6,313 nucleotides of DNA from contig LKUE01000171.1 of NCBI GenBank assembly GCA_001412365.1, positions 1 to 6,313 on the forward strand, read 5' to 3'. Numbering within the stretch: the first letter of the stretch is position 1; every line of letters starts with the position of its first letter. Origin of the DNA: Desulfuromonas sp. SDB (GTDB taxonomy: Bacteria > SDB-A). A model generated the notes under the pieces. The model had not been told where the DNA came from and searched no databases. It saw only the letters and a program-made list of their open reading frames with translations. A program made the translations under genes and the position numbers. This document shows positions 1 to 6,305 of the stretch, piece by piece.

Positions 1-32
1 TGTAATTTTTTTTAAATTGATAAATAAATAAC

Positions 33-59
33 TTGACTTAAAAATTGTTTTTTTATAAA
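33..59 (+). promoter_or_regulatory. Putative sigma-70-type promoter of the efflux operon
   Basis: A TTGACT -35 element at 33-38 (five of six consensus bases) is followed by TATAAA at 54-59 (five of six) with a short 15-bp spacer. An alternative -10, TAAATT at 56-61, gives the ideal 17-bp spacer but a weaker match. The sequence upstream is very A/T-rich, with a run of eight T at 6-13, which could act like an UP element. Transcription would begin near 66-67, about 50 bases before the repressor start codon and just upstream of the operator palindrome. This is the only convincing promoter I find in the window, and no gap between the genes is long enough for a second one. Confidence 0.6.
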
Positions 60-77
60 TTAGATGTTTCAAACTAT

Positions 78-97
78 ATGACTGAACGTTCAGTCAT
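78..97. promoter_or_regulatory. Perfect 20-bp palindromic operator, probable TetR binding site
   Basis: ATGACTGAACGTTCAGTCAT is identical to its own reverse complement over all 20 bases, with no central spacer. The symmetry breaks at the flanking bases 77 and 98. Its length, perfect symmetry and position immediately upstream of a tetR-type gene are what is expected of a TetR-family operator, where two HTH domains of a dimer contact successive major grooves. It lies about 11 to 31 bases downstream of the predicted transcription start and 18 bp before the start codon. Bound repressor would therefore block initiation or early elongation and autoregulate the whole operon. That this operon's own TetR binds it is inferred from position. 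Confidence 0.85.
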
Positions 98-106
98 TAT
101 TTTTAT

Positions 107-112
107 AGGAGG
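107..112 (+). promoter_or_regulatory. Ribosome binding site with unusually tight spacing
   Basis: AGGAGG is a full-strength Shine-Dalgarno sequence, but only three bases (113-115) separate it from the ATG at 116, where five to nine are usual. No other in-frame start is available close by, because the next in-frame Met lies after the DNA-binding helix-turn-helix. The ATG at 116 must therefore be the start. The tight spacing may lower repressor translation. Confidence 0.75.
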
Positions 113-115
113 ATT

Positions 116-706
116 ATGATTGATAAAAAAGAGTGGATAATCAGATCTGCAATTAAGGTGTTTTTTGATAAAGGGTATCAGCAGATAACCCTTGACGACA
201 TAGCAGGTCAAGCTGATTTAGCCAAGAGTACTCTTTATCTGTACTTCAAGGACAAGGACGATCTTTTCTTTAATTCAGTAATGTATATTATAGATGAACT
301 ATCTGCTAATATGAAAAAAGTGATTGATCCTGATGATGAAATATTTAACATGCTGTTTAAGATATTTAAAATTCAATTAGATATATTCAATAAGAACAGA
401 GAATTCCTGGGTATGTTTTTTATTTTAACTAATCCCAATATTGTTAAAAACAGTAAAAAACTTTTTGAAAGCATTGATCAGCGGAGTCTTGAATTAAAAA
501 AATTTGTTGAAAATCGGATTAAGCAGGAAATAAAAAAAGGAATGATTAGAAAAGATGTTGATTCCGGTTTTATGACAGATGTGTTTTGGGGAGTATTGAT
601 AACCGCCACCAAAAAACTTCATGAACAACCTTCTCAGGAAGATGTAGATAGTGAAAAGTTAGCGGAAAAATATATTGATATTATCAAATACGGTTTTAAA
701 TCATGA
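116..706 (+). CDS. TetR/AcrR-family transcriptional repressor of the efflux operon
   Basis: This 196-residue protein has the usual length and layout of a TetR-family regulator. The N-terminal DNA-binding domain covers about residues 7-52. Helix 1 contains the I-x-x-A-x-x-x-F-x-x-K-G-Y pattern (residues 9-21), and the helix-turn-helix runs from T25 through DDIA, a Lys-Ser-Thr-Leu-Tyr turn (37-41) and YF (43-44), ending in the typical K-D-K-x-x-L-F. Residues from about 55 onward form the variable all-helical ligand-binding and dimerisation domain, which gives no hint of the ligand. The gene is first in the operon, 16 bp ahead of the outer-membrane factor, and a perfect palindrome sits just upstream. 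An autoregulated repressor of the pump is therefore the natural reading, like AcrR-type regulators. The gene is rich in Lys codons and clearly lower in G+C than the transport genes behind it. The family assignment is very secure; the target and inducer are inferred. Confidence 0.95.
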   Translation: MIDKKEWIIRSAIKVFFDKGYQQITLDDIAGQADLAKSTLYLYFKDKDDLFFNSVMYIIDELSANMKKVIDPDDEIFNMLFKIFKIQLDIFNKNREFLGMFFILTNPNIVKNSKKLFESIDQRSLELKKFVENRIKQEIKKGMIRKDVDSGFMTDVFWGVLITATKKLHEQPSQEDVDSEKLAEKYIDIIKYGFKS

Positions 707-722
707 CCGGATAGGGGGATAA

Positions 723-2045
723 ATGATCAATTTAATTACCTTGATTTTCAGTTTTGCAATTATAAGCCAGCCGCCAACCGTACTAACCCTTGATGAGGCA
801 ATGAACATAGCTTTCCGGGGAAATTTAGATATAAAAATAGCCGAGCAAAATCTGCTTTCGGCAAAAGCGGATTACCGATCCGCGATATCCAACTTTCTTC
901 CCACCCTCAGTTTCAGCTCTTCCTACACCCGGTATCCCGATGAAAAAACCCAAACTTATTATAATTTTGACCCGGTAACCGGGCAATTCACCACCGAGGA
1001 GATTGTTTCCAGACCTAAAGCCATGCATTCCAGCGGATTTAATTTAAGCTGGGTTCTGTTTACCGGAGGAGCCAGGTGGGCAAATGTAAATATCAATTCA
1101 GCTACGGTAAGGATGCAGGAATATCAAACTTCAATTACCCAAGAGAATATTGCTTATGGAACTTTTTCTGCTTACCTCGGTTTAATTCAGGCTGAAAAAG
1201 CCAAACTTATTGCTGAGGAAGCATTACAACAAGCTAATGAAAACTACAAATTAACTGAAACTATGTATCAAATTGGTTCCTCTACCAATCTAGACTTACT
1301 CCGGGCGGAAGTACAGGTTTCCCAGCAGGAAGGCAATTTAATTCAAGCGGAAAATAATTTGGAAGCGGCAAAGAACTCCTTGTGCGATATTCTGGATATT
1401 GAAAAAACTGAACTAACTGCAGTTGAACCGGTGTTCAAGGAAATTAATCTCCTCTCCCTGGATTCCTGTCAAGCCATGGCCATAAATTCGCCAGCGGTGG
1501 GAATGGCTCAGGCGGGAGTAGATATTGCTGAAGCCGCTAAACGAACAACAATTTCACCTTTTTTGCCCACGGTGAGTTTATTTGGCGCGTATAATTGGTC
1601 GGGACAGAATTATGAGTTTGATGAACCGGAATACTACGGGGGAGTACAGTTTAGTTGGGAAATCTTTTCAGGAACCTCCCGCTTTCATGATTATTCCTCA
1701 GCTGGTTTCCAGCATACTGCTTCGGTGTTGGAATTATCTGATGCCAAACAGGAAATTTTAAGCACCACTGAAAAAGATTACCTAAGTGTGCAGTCGGCTA
1801 TTGCTTTCTGGGAGACTGCAGTGAAAACAATGCAGTCTGCTCAACAATCATATAACTTAACCTTGAGGATGTATGAAAACGGAATGGTCACCTCTCTTGA
1901 TTTATTTGAAGCGCAAAATACACTGGAGGAAGCAAGATTAGCTGAACTATCTGCTTATTACAGTAAATATACAGCTTTGGCAAAATTATTATCGGATATG
2001 GGTATTTTAAAAACCACCATTATAAATGGAGGAATTTATGAGTAG
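723..2045 (+). CDS. TolC-family outer-membrane efflux channel protein (OMF)
   Basis: This 440-residue protein is an outer-membrane factor of the TolC/OEP family, which trimerises into a beta-barrel joined to a long periplasmic alpha-barrel. The internal duplication typical of the family is visible. Repeat 1 begins at L-T-L-D-E-A-M (residues 21-27) and reaches F-L-P-T-L-S at 58-63. Repeat 2 begins at L-S-L-D-S-C (244-249) and reaches F-L-P-T-V-S at 280-285, with nearly the same spacing. Each half ends in long Ala/Gln/Glu-rich helices containing a matching M-Y-x-x-G-x-x-(T)-x-L-D-L motif. The N-terminus is a short hydrophobic stretch (about residues 2-15), presumably a signal peptide, but it has no Lys or Arg. 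The in-frame TAA directly before the ATG rules out a longer start. An AGGGGG site at 713-718 precedes the start. The end overlaps the adaptor gene by 8 bp. It should be the exit duct for the pump encoded downstream. Confidence 0.95.
   Translation: MINLITLIFSFAIISQPPTVLTLDEAMNIAFRGNLDIKIAEQNLLSAKADYRSAISNFLPTLSFSSSYTRYPDEKTQTYYNFDPVTGQFTTEEIVSRPKAMHSSGFNLSWVLFTGGARWANVNINSATVRMQEYQTSITQENIAYGTFSAYLGLIQAEKAKLIAEEALQQANENYKLTETMYQIGSSTNLDLLRAEVQVSQQEGNLIQAENNLEAAKNSLCDILDIEKTELTAVEPVFKEINLLSLDSCQAMAINSPAVGMAQAGVDIAEAAKRTTISPFLPTVSLFGAYNWSGQNYEFDEPEYYGGVQFSWEIFSGTSRFHDYSSAGFQHTASVLELSDAKQEILSTTEKDYLSVQSAIAFWETAVKTMQSAQQSYNLTLRMYENGMVTSLDLFEAQNTLEEARLAELSAYYSKYTALAKLLSDMGILKTTIINGGIYE
2028..2032 (+). 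promoter_or_regulatory. Ribosome binding site that fixes the adaptor start at 2038
   Basis: GGAGG lies five bases upstream of the ATG at 2038. An earlier in-frame ATG at 2026 is a poor candidate because it overlaps this site and has no Shine-Dalgarno of its own. The site lies inside the last codons of the outer-membrane factor gene, so ribosomes finishing that gene at 2045 can restart on the adaptor. Confidence 0.85.
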
Positions 2046-3123
2046 AAAGGGGAAATATTTCAGATTTTTCACCATCATTAATATAGCAACTTTAGTTTTA
2101 ATTGTAATTACAACCGGCTGTTCTCAAAAAGGGGGAAATGGCAGAAACCAGTACCGCACCTCGGTAAATGCTATAGTGGTGGAGACTAAAGATGCTACCA
2201 AATCATTGACTGTTTCCGGTAAGATTGAAGGACAGCATGATGTAATGCTTTCATTTAAATCTGGGGGGCGAGTGGCCAGGGTTGAGGTTGATGAAGGAGA
2301 TACTGTTTATAAAAATGACTTGATTGCCAGTTTAGAACAGACTGATTACTATGCCACCTACCTTCAAGCTCAAGCTGCCTTCAACCAGGCGGAAGCGGAT
2401 TTTCAACGAACCCAACAGCTTTATGAGGACAACCTTATTTCCACTCAAGCTCTTCAGCAGGCGGAAACCGGATATCAAAATGCCCGGGCGTCATTGATGC
2501 TAGCTCAATCCGCAATGCAGGGGGCTTACATTAGGGCTCCCTTTGATGGAATTATTGCCCTCAGGAATATTGATGTGATGGAAATGGCTTCCCCCGGGGT
2601 TCCTTACTTTCAAGTGGTGGATATGGATACAGTGAGGATTAAGCTGAGTATCGGCTCTGAAAAAATTGGATTAATTTCAGAAGGCACTGAAGTAAGTATC
2701 AGACTGGATGCCCGTCCCGGTGAAATTTTCACCGGAGTAGTAGATAGAGTTTTTCCTGCCGCTGATCCATCTACCGGAAAATTTACAGTGGAAGTTCAGA
2801 TGGAGAATACCTTTTTAAAATTACTGCCGGGAATGATTGCCATCTGTAATATTGTCATTGAAAGATATGACCGCGCCATTGTAGTTCCCCTAAAATCAGT
2901 GTTGATGGAAGAAGATCAGCATTATGTTTTCACCATAAGTGAAGGAGTTGCCCAGCGCAGGGAAGTAGAGGTGATAAATGTTGATGATTCTATTGCCGTA
3001 ATCTCCTCCGGTCTGTCCGAACAAGACACCTTAGTAGTTACCGGTCAGGATTATATTGAAGATGGATCCCTGGTTACCTGTAATTTAATCGGATGTGAAT
3101 TGCAGGATGGAGATGAGCAATGA
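2038..3123 (+). CDS. RND efflux periplasmic adaptor (membrane fusion protein, HlyD/AcrA type), probable lipoprotein
   Basis: Counted from the ATG at 2038 the protein has 361 residues. A basic N-terminus (R3, K4, K6, R9) and a hydrophobic segment (about 10-26) lead to T-T-G-C with Cys28. This is a probable lipoprotein signal, although the -3 position is Thr rather than the usual Leu. The first half of the lipoyl-like domain is at about 68-100 (G-G-R-V-x-x-V-x-V-D-E-G-D-x-V). A short coiled-coil hairpin spans about 101-163. Its tip, R-x-x-x-L-x-x-x-x-L-I-S-x-x-x-L at 124-139, fits the pattern by which adaptors dock on TolC-type channels. The second lipoyl half follows at about 164-195 (I-R-A-P-F-D-G-I-I), then a beta-barrel (about 197-280) and a membrane-proximal domain. 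Two Cys, 348 and 353, stand near the C-terminus. The protein should bridge pump and channel in the periplasm. Its stop overlaps the pump start as ATGA. Confidence 0.95.
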   Translation: MSRKGKYFRFFTIINIATLVLIVITTGCSQKGGNGRNQYRTSVNAIVVETKDATKSLTVSGKIEGQHDVMLSFKSGGRVARVEVDEGDTVYKNDLIASLEQTDYYATYLQAQAAFNQAEADFQRTQQLYEDNLISTQALQQAETGYQNARASLMLAQSAMQGAYIRAPFDGIIALRNIDVMEMASPGVPYFQVVDMDTVRIKLSIGSEKIGLISEGTEVSIRLDARPGEIFTGVVDRVFPAADPSTGKFTVEVQMENTFLKLLPGMIAICNIVIERYDRAIVVPLKSVLMEEDQHYVFTISEGVAQRREVEVINVDDSIAVISSGLSEQDTLVVTGQDYIEDGSLVTCNLIGCELQDGDEQ

Positions 3124-6100
3124 AAATTTCACAAAAAGCGATTTCTTCACCTTTAACTGTTTTTATCCTGGCTATCGCCGCTGCTGCTTATGGTGTTTAT
3201 GCTTATTTCAATATTCCTCTGGAATTGATGCCGGATGTAAATATCCCCTGGATTCAGGTTTACGTACCTTATTTCGGTGCAGCTCCAGAAGAGGTGGAAA
3301 ATTTAATTGTGAAGCCAATTGAAGATGAATCCCGGGGAGTAGATAATCTCAAGCATATTTACTCATTTTCTTCCAATGCGGGTGGACAGATTTGGTATGA
3401 ATTTGAAATTAACACGGATACCAAAGAAGCCCGGAGGGATTTAGAGGAAATAGTGAACAGGGTAAAGCATGAATTTCCAGAAGATGCAGAAGAACCGATT
3501 ATCCGGGATATTGACTTCAATGATCGTCCCATAATGTATGTCGCCCTGACCTCGGTGGGAGAAAAGGAATTTTCCTATGAAAAACTGAAAAATCTGGCTG
3601 ATGACATGACCCCTATTTTAGAAGGAATCAGCGGAGTATCCCGGGTGGATGTATTCGGGGGAAGAGAACGTGAATTCAGAATATTGGTAAAGCCGGAAAA
3701 ACTTCAGGAATACGGTCTTTCCATTCCCCAGGTGCTAGGAGCTGTACGCGGGGCAAATATGAATCTGCCGGCGGGAGAAGTGACCCTGGATCAGAGAGAA
3801 TACACCCTCCGGGTATTGGGTGAATTCAACAACAAACAGGATATTGAAAGAACCATTGTCACCATTACCCCGGAAGGACCCCTGTACATCGAAGATATTG
3901 CCATTGTCCTGGATACTTTGGAAGAAACCAATTCTTTTTCCCGCTATGATACCCGTCCTTCCGTAGCTCTGGCTATTTACCGGAAAGACGGAGCAAATAT
4001 TGTAGGAATTTGCGGCGAGGTGGAAAAAGCCCTGGAAGAAATGAAAGAACTTGTTCCGGAAGGAGTGGTTTCCGAAGTAACCTTCAATCAGGCTGACTAC
4101 ATAAATGAAAATCTTAATCAGTTGAAAACCAGCGCTATCTTTGGAGCAATACTGGTCATCATCATCCTCATCTTAGGAATTGGCTGGAGAAATGCCCCTC
4201 TGGTAGCGGCGGCAATTCCCCTGATCATCTTGATGACCTTTGGAATTTTGTATGTCTCCGGCAATTCCTTAAATAATATTTCACTGTTCTCTTTAATTCT
4301 ACTGGTGGGAATTGTGGTGGATGGAGCGGTGATAATTGTGGAAAGCACGTATCGTTATCTGGAGTACGGATACGACAAGGTTACTGCTTCCAGAAAAGGG
4401 GTTGATGAAGTGGGAACTGCAGTTCTCGCTTCCGCCTTGACCACTATGGCTGCCTTCTTCCCCATGTTTATGGTTAAGGGTATTACCGGAGAATTTATGA
4501 GATTAATACCTATTACTGTAATTATCGCTTTGTCTTCTTCCATACTGGTTGATCATATCGTTATCCCCGCAGTTGCATCAAAGATGGTAAATTTGCCGGG
4601 GAAAGGGGAGAAAAAGAAGAGTCGGTGGTTTAATTCCCGAATTATGAAATTTTACCGCCGGTTATTGGACTGGGCACTTAAACACCGGTTTCGTATAGTG
4701 GTAATTACAGTGGTTGCTTTACTTTCTTCATTGATGTTGTTTCCCTTTGTAGGAATTGAACTTTGGCCGGATGTAGGATTGAGGGAGTTTTCGGTTAACA
4801 TAAATACCCCTAACGGCACTCCTACTGAAAGAACCAATTACATTGCTAACCGGGTGGAGGCATTGGTAATGCAGCTGCCCGATTTGGAAAGATATACATC
4901 CAGCGTGGAAGGCAATTCTGCAAATATTGAAATTGTACTGGTTGAAGGAACTGACTACGATGTTAAGGAAATTCAGGAAATACTGAGAGAAAAAATTGAT
5001 TCCATTAGGACAGATATAGCTGATGCTCAAATCAGAATGATATCTGAATCCATGGGACCTCCGGGCGGCGCTCCCATCCAGGTGGAAATTAAAGGAGAAG
5101 ACATTAATGTGCTTATGGATTTAGCATTTAAAACCAAACAATTTCTTAGAAATCTGGAAGGCACCCGTAATGTCCGGGATGATTTCGGGTCGGGCTCACC
5201 TGAGGTCAGAGTGATAATCAAACGGGAACAAGCGGCTTTTTACGGAGTAACTCCTTATGATATAGTGCAGACTATTGCGGTTGCCTACAATGGTAGTGAT
5301 GTCACTGAGGTTCACCTGGAAGATAAGGAAATTGATGTAAGGGTGGAAATACCTGAAGCCGATAAAACCCTGGATGTTTTAAGAAGATTTCCCATTGCCA
5401 CCAAAACAGGAACCACCATTCCCCTGGAAGAAGTTGCGGATATTGATGTGGGTTCAGGTTTTGCCCGAATTAACCGGGTAGACGGGAAAAGACAGGTTAC
5501 GGTGGAAGCGGAAGTATTTGGAGTATTAGCCACCGAAGTATTCGGTGAACTGGAACCATTTTTGGACTCCATCCAAGTCCCCGGCTACATGGTGGAATTA
5601 ACCGGGGAAAGGGAGCAGATGAGTGAAGATTTCAGCAGTTTGGGAATTGCCCTGGTTATCGGAGCGGTGCTGGTGTATTTGGTAATGGCTATTCAGTTCC
5701 AGTCTTTATCCCATCCATTTGTAATTATGTTCACCATACCTTTTGCCTTGATTGGGGTAATGGTAGGATTATTTATTACTCGAAATCATTTTGGGGTTAT
5801 GCCCCTGATCGGAATGCTGGCTTTAATCGGCATTGTGGTAAATGACGCAATTGTGATGATTACTTATGCCAATAAGCTTAGAAATGAAGGTTATCCAATA
5901 TACCAGGCATTGCGCAGGGCAGGTCCGGTGAGATTGAGACCGATTTTGATGACCTCCATTACCACCATGGGGGGATTGCTTCCCCTAGCCCTGGGTCTGG
6001 GTATGGAGTATGATTTCTGGGGACCGATGGCTTGGCCTATAATATTCGGTTTGATGTTTTCCACCCTGCTGACCTTGCTGGTTATTCCGGTTTTCTATGC

Positions 6101-6167
6101 GGTAATTAACCGGGCGGGAAAAATGCCCGATGATCTGCCGGAAATAAACTTGCTGGATAAGGACTAA
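3120..6167 (+). CDS. Inner-membrane RND efflux permease, AcrB/HAE-type
   Basis: This 1015-residue protein is full length for an AcrB-type pump, which trimerises and exports substrates using an ion gradient. TM1 is at about 12-30, followed by the first periplasmic porter and docking domain (about 31-335), which begins with the family pattern L-M-P-D-V-x-x-P-W. TM2-TM6 are at about 338-357, 361-380, 387-409, 431-452 and 462-488. A basic cytoplasmic loop (about 490-525) leads to TM7 (526-545), the second periplasmic domain (546-840, with G-P-P-G-G-A-P), and TM8-TM12 (841-860, 867-888, 896-917, 942-961, 970-995). The TM4 relay motif is V-D-G (D401, G402) where AcrB has D407-D408. The TM10 site has N908-D909 where AcrB has K940-N941. 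The R-L-R-P-I-L-M-T-S stretch with R938 and T945 is kept. Two-half duplication and an adjacent adaptor and channel support drug-type efflux. The single TM4 Asp also recalls CusA-type metal pumps, so the substrate is open. A GGAG site at 3109-3112 serves the start, coupled by the ATGA overlap. Confidence 0.96.
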   Translation: MKISQKAISSPLTVFILAIAAAAYGVYAYFNIPLELMPDVNIPWIQVYVPYFGAAPEEVENLIVKPIEDESRGVDNLKHIYSFSSNAGGQIWYEFEINTDTKEARRDLEEIVNRVKHEFPEDAEEPIIRDIDFNDRPIMYVALTSVGEKEFSYEKLKNLADDMTPILEGISGVSRVDVFGGREREFRILVKPEKLQEYGLSIPQVLGAVRGANMNLPAGEVTLDQREYTLRVLGEFNNKQDIERTIVTITPEGPLYIEDIAIVLDTLEETNSFSRYDTRPSVALAIYRKDGANIVGICGEVEKALEEMKELVPEGVVSEVTFNQADYINENLNQLKTSAIFGAILVIIILILGIGWRNAPLVAAAIPLIILMTFGILYVSGNSLNNISLFSLILLVGIVVDGAVIIVESTYRYLEYGYDKVTASRKGVDEVGTAVLASALTTMAAFFPMFMVKGITGEFMRLIPITVIIALSSSILVDHIVIPAVASKMVNLPGKGEKKKSRWFNSRIMKFYRRLLDWALKHRFRIVVITVVALLSSLMLFPFVGIELWPDVGLREFSVNINTPNGTPTERTNYIANRVEALVMQLPDLERYTSSVEGNSANIEIVLVEGTDYDVKEIQEILREKIDSIRTDIADAQIRMISESMGPPGGAPIQVEIKGEDINVLMDLAFKTKQFLRNLEGTRNVRDDFGSGSPEVRVIIKREQAAFYGVTPYDIVQTIAVAYNGSDVTEVHLEDKEIDVRVEIPEADKTLDVLRRFPIATKTGTTIPLEEVADIDVGSGFARINRVDGKRQVTVEAEVFGVLATEVFGELEPFLDSIQVPGYMVELTGEREQMSEDFSSLGIALVIGAVLVYLVMAIQFQSLSHPFVIMFTIPFALIGVMVGLFITRNHFGVMPLIGMLALIGIVVNDAIVMITYANKLRNEGYPIYQALRRAGPVRLRPILMTSITTMGGLLPLALGLGMEYDFWGPMAWPIIFGLMFSTLLTLLVIPVFYAVINRAGKMPDDLPEINLLDKD

Positions 6168-6172
6168 ATTTA

Positions 6173-6215
6173 AGACCCCGAATATATCCAATATATTCGG
6201 GGGTCTGGAGTTTTT
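6173..6215 (+). terminator. Probable intrinsic terminator of the efflux operon
   Basis: Five bases after the pump stop codon, a left arm at 6173-6187 (AGACCCCGAATATAT) pairs with 6191-6206 around a CCA loop. All 15 bases of the left arm pair, with one extra G bulged in the right arm (five G against four C). A five-T run at 6211-6215 follows, but four bases (GGAG) separate it from the stem, so it is not a textbook terminator. Position and stem strength make termination the best explanation. The opposite strand has only a mixed A/T stretch after the stem, so bidirectional action is possible but weaker. Confidence 0.8.
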
Positions 6216-6221
6216 CGAAAG

Positions 6222-6238
6222 CTTCCGTTTTTCGGAGG
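6222..6238. repeat. Short inverted repeat (second hairpin) after the terminator
   Basis: CTTCCG at 6222-6227 pairs with CGGAGG at 6233-6238 around a TTTTT loop, giving six pairs of which one is G-T. It begins seven bases after the terminator's T run. It might be a backup hairpin, but no T run follows it on the + strand and the stem is short, so it may be incidental. Confidence 0.35.
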
Positions 6239-6255
6239 TACTACCACTTACCTAC

Positions 6256-6273
6256 TGTGAATAGAAATTCACA
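6256..6273. repeat. Perfect 7-bp inverted repeat TGTGAAT-N4-ATTCACA in the 3' non-coding region
   Basis: The sequence TGTGAAT, AGAA, ATTCACA is a perfect dyad with a four-base centre. The half-sites resemble those of Rex (TGTGAA/TTCACA) and CRP-type (TGTGA/TCACA) regulators. The spacing fits neither standard: six bases between the TGTGAA/TTCACA halves where Rex sites usually have four, and eight between TGTGA/TCACA where CRP sites have six. It could be an operator for a gene beyond the window, or a chance dyad in A/T-rich DNA. No coding sequence lies around it. Confidence 0.5.
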
Positions 6274-6287
6274 TATATGAAAAAATC

Positions 6288-6305
6288 TTCACATTAAATG
6301 GTGAA
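6288..6305. repeat. Second, weaker inverted repeat TTCAC-N8-GTGAA
   Basis: TTCAC at 6288-6292 and GTGAA at 6301-6305 are inverted copies of the half-site seen in the preceding dyad, here in the opposite orientation. TTCACAT occurs at 6268 and again at 6288, exactly 20 bases apart, about two helical turns. The arms are only five bases, so the repeat alone is weak evidence. It gains interest from recurrence of the same word four times within 49 bp. Confidence 0.4.

Noticed and set aside
78-104. The operator palindrome plus the following T-rich stretch as a leader attenuator or terminator
   Set aside because: As RNA it could fold into an eight-pair stem with an ACGT loop followed by five T. The stem is not G/C-rich, a spacer separates it from the T run, and the perfect symmetry next to a TetR gene is better explained as a DNA operator.
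2026-2037. Upstream in-frame ATG at 2026 as the adaptor start, adding four residues
   Set aside because: It overlaps the GGAGG site and has no ribosome site of its own. The ATG at 2038 is correctly spaced from GGAGG and gives a normal basic n-region.
3095-3322. Overlapping + strand reading frame across the adaptor-pump junction
   Set aside because: It has ATG and 75 codons, but lies out of frame over two well-supported genes. It is Cys-rich with no recognisable domain, as expected of a shadow frame.
4118-5572. Several minus-strand open frames inside the pump gene
   Set aside because: They mirror the codon structure of the pump, show no family motifs and lack ribosome sites that would set them apart from chance.
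3120-6167. A heavy-metal (CusA/CzcA) class assignment for the pump on the basis of its single TM4 Asp
   Set aside because: TM10 and the periplasmic motifs read like AcrB/HAE-type pumps, and I see no methionine metal-relay set. The substrate class is left open.
6256-6273. A true Rex or CRP/FNR operator
   Set aside because: The half-sites look right, but the spacing is two bases too long for both families as I know them. I kept it only as an unexplained inverted repeat.
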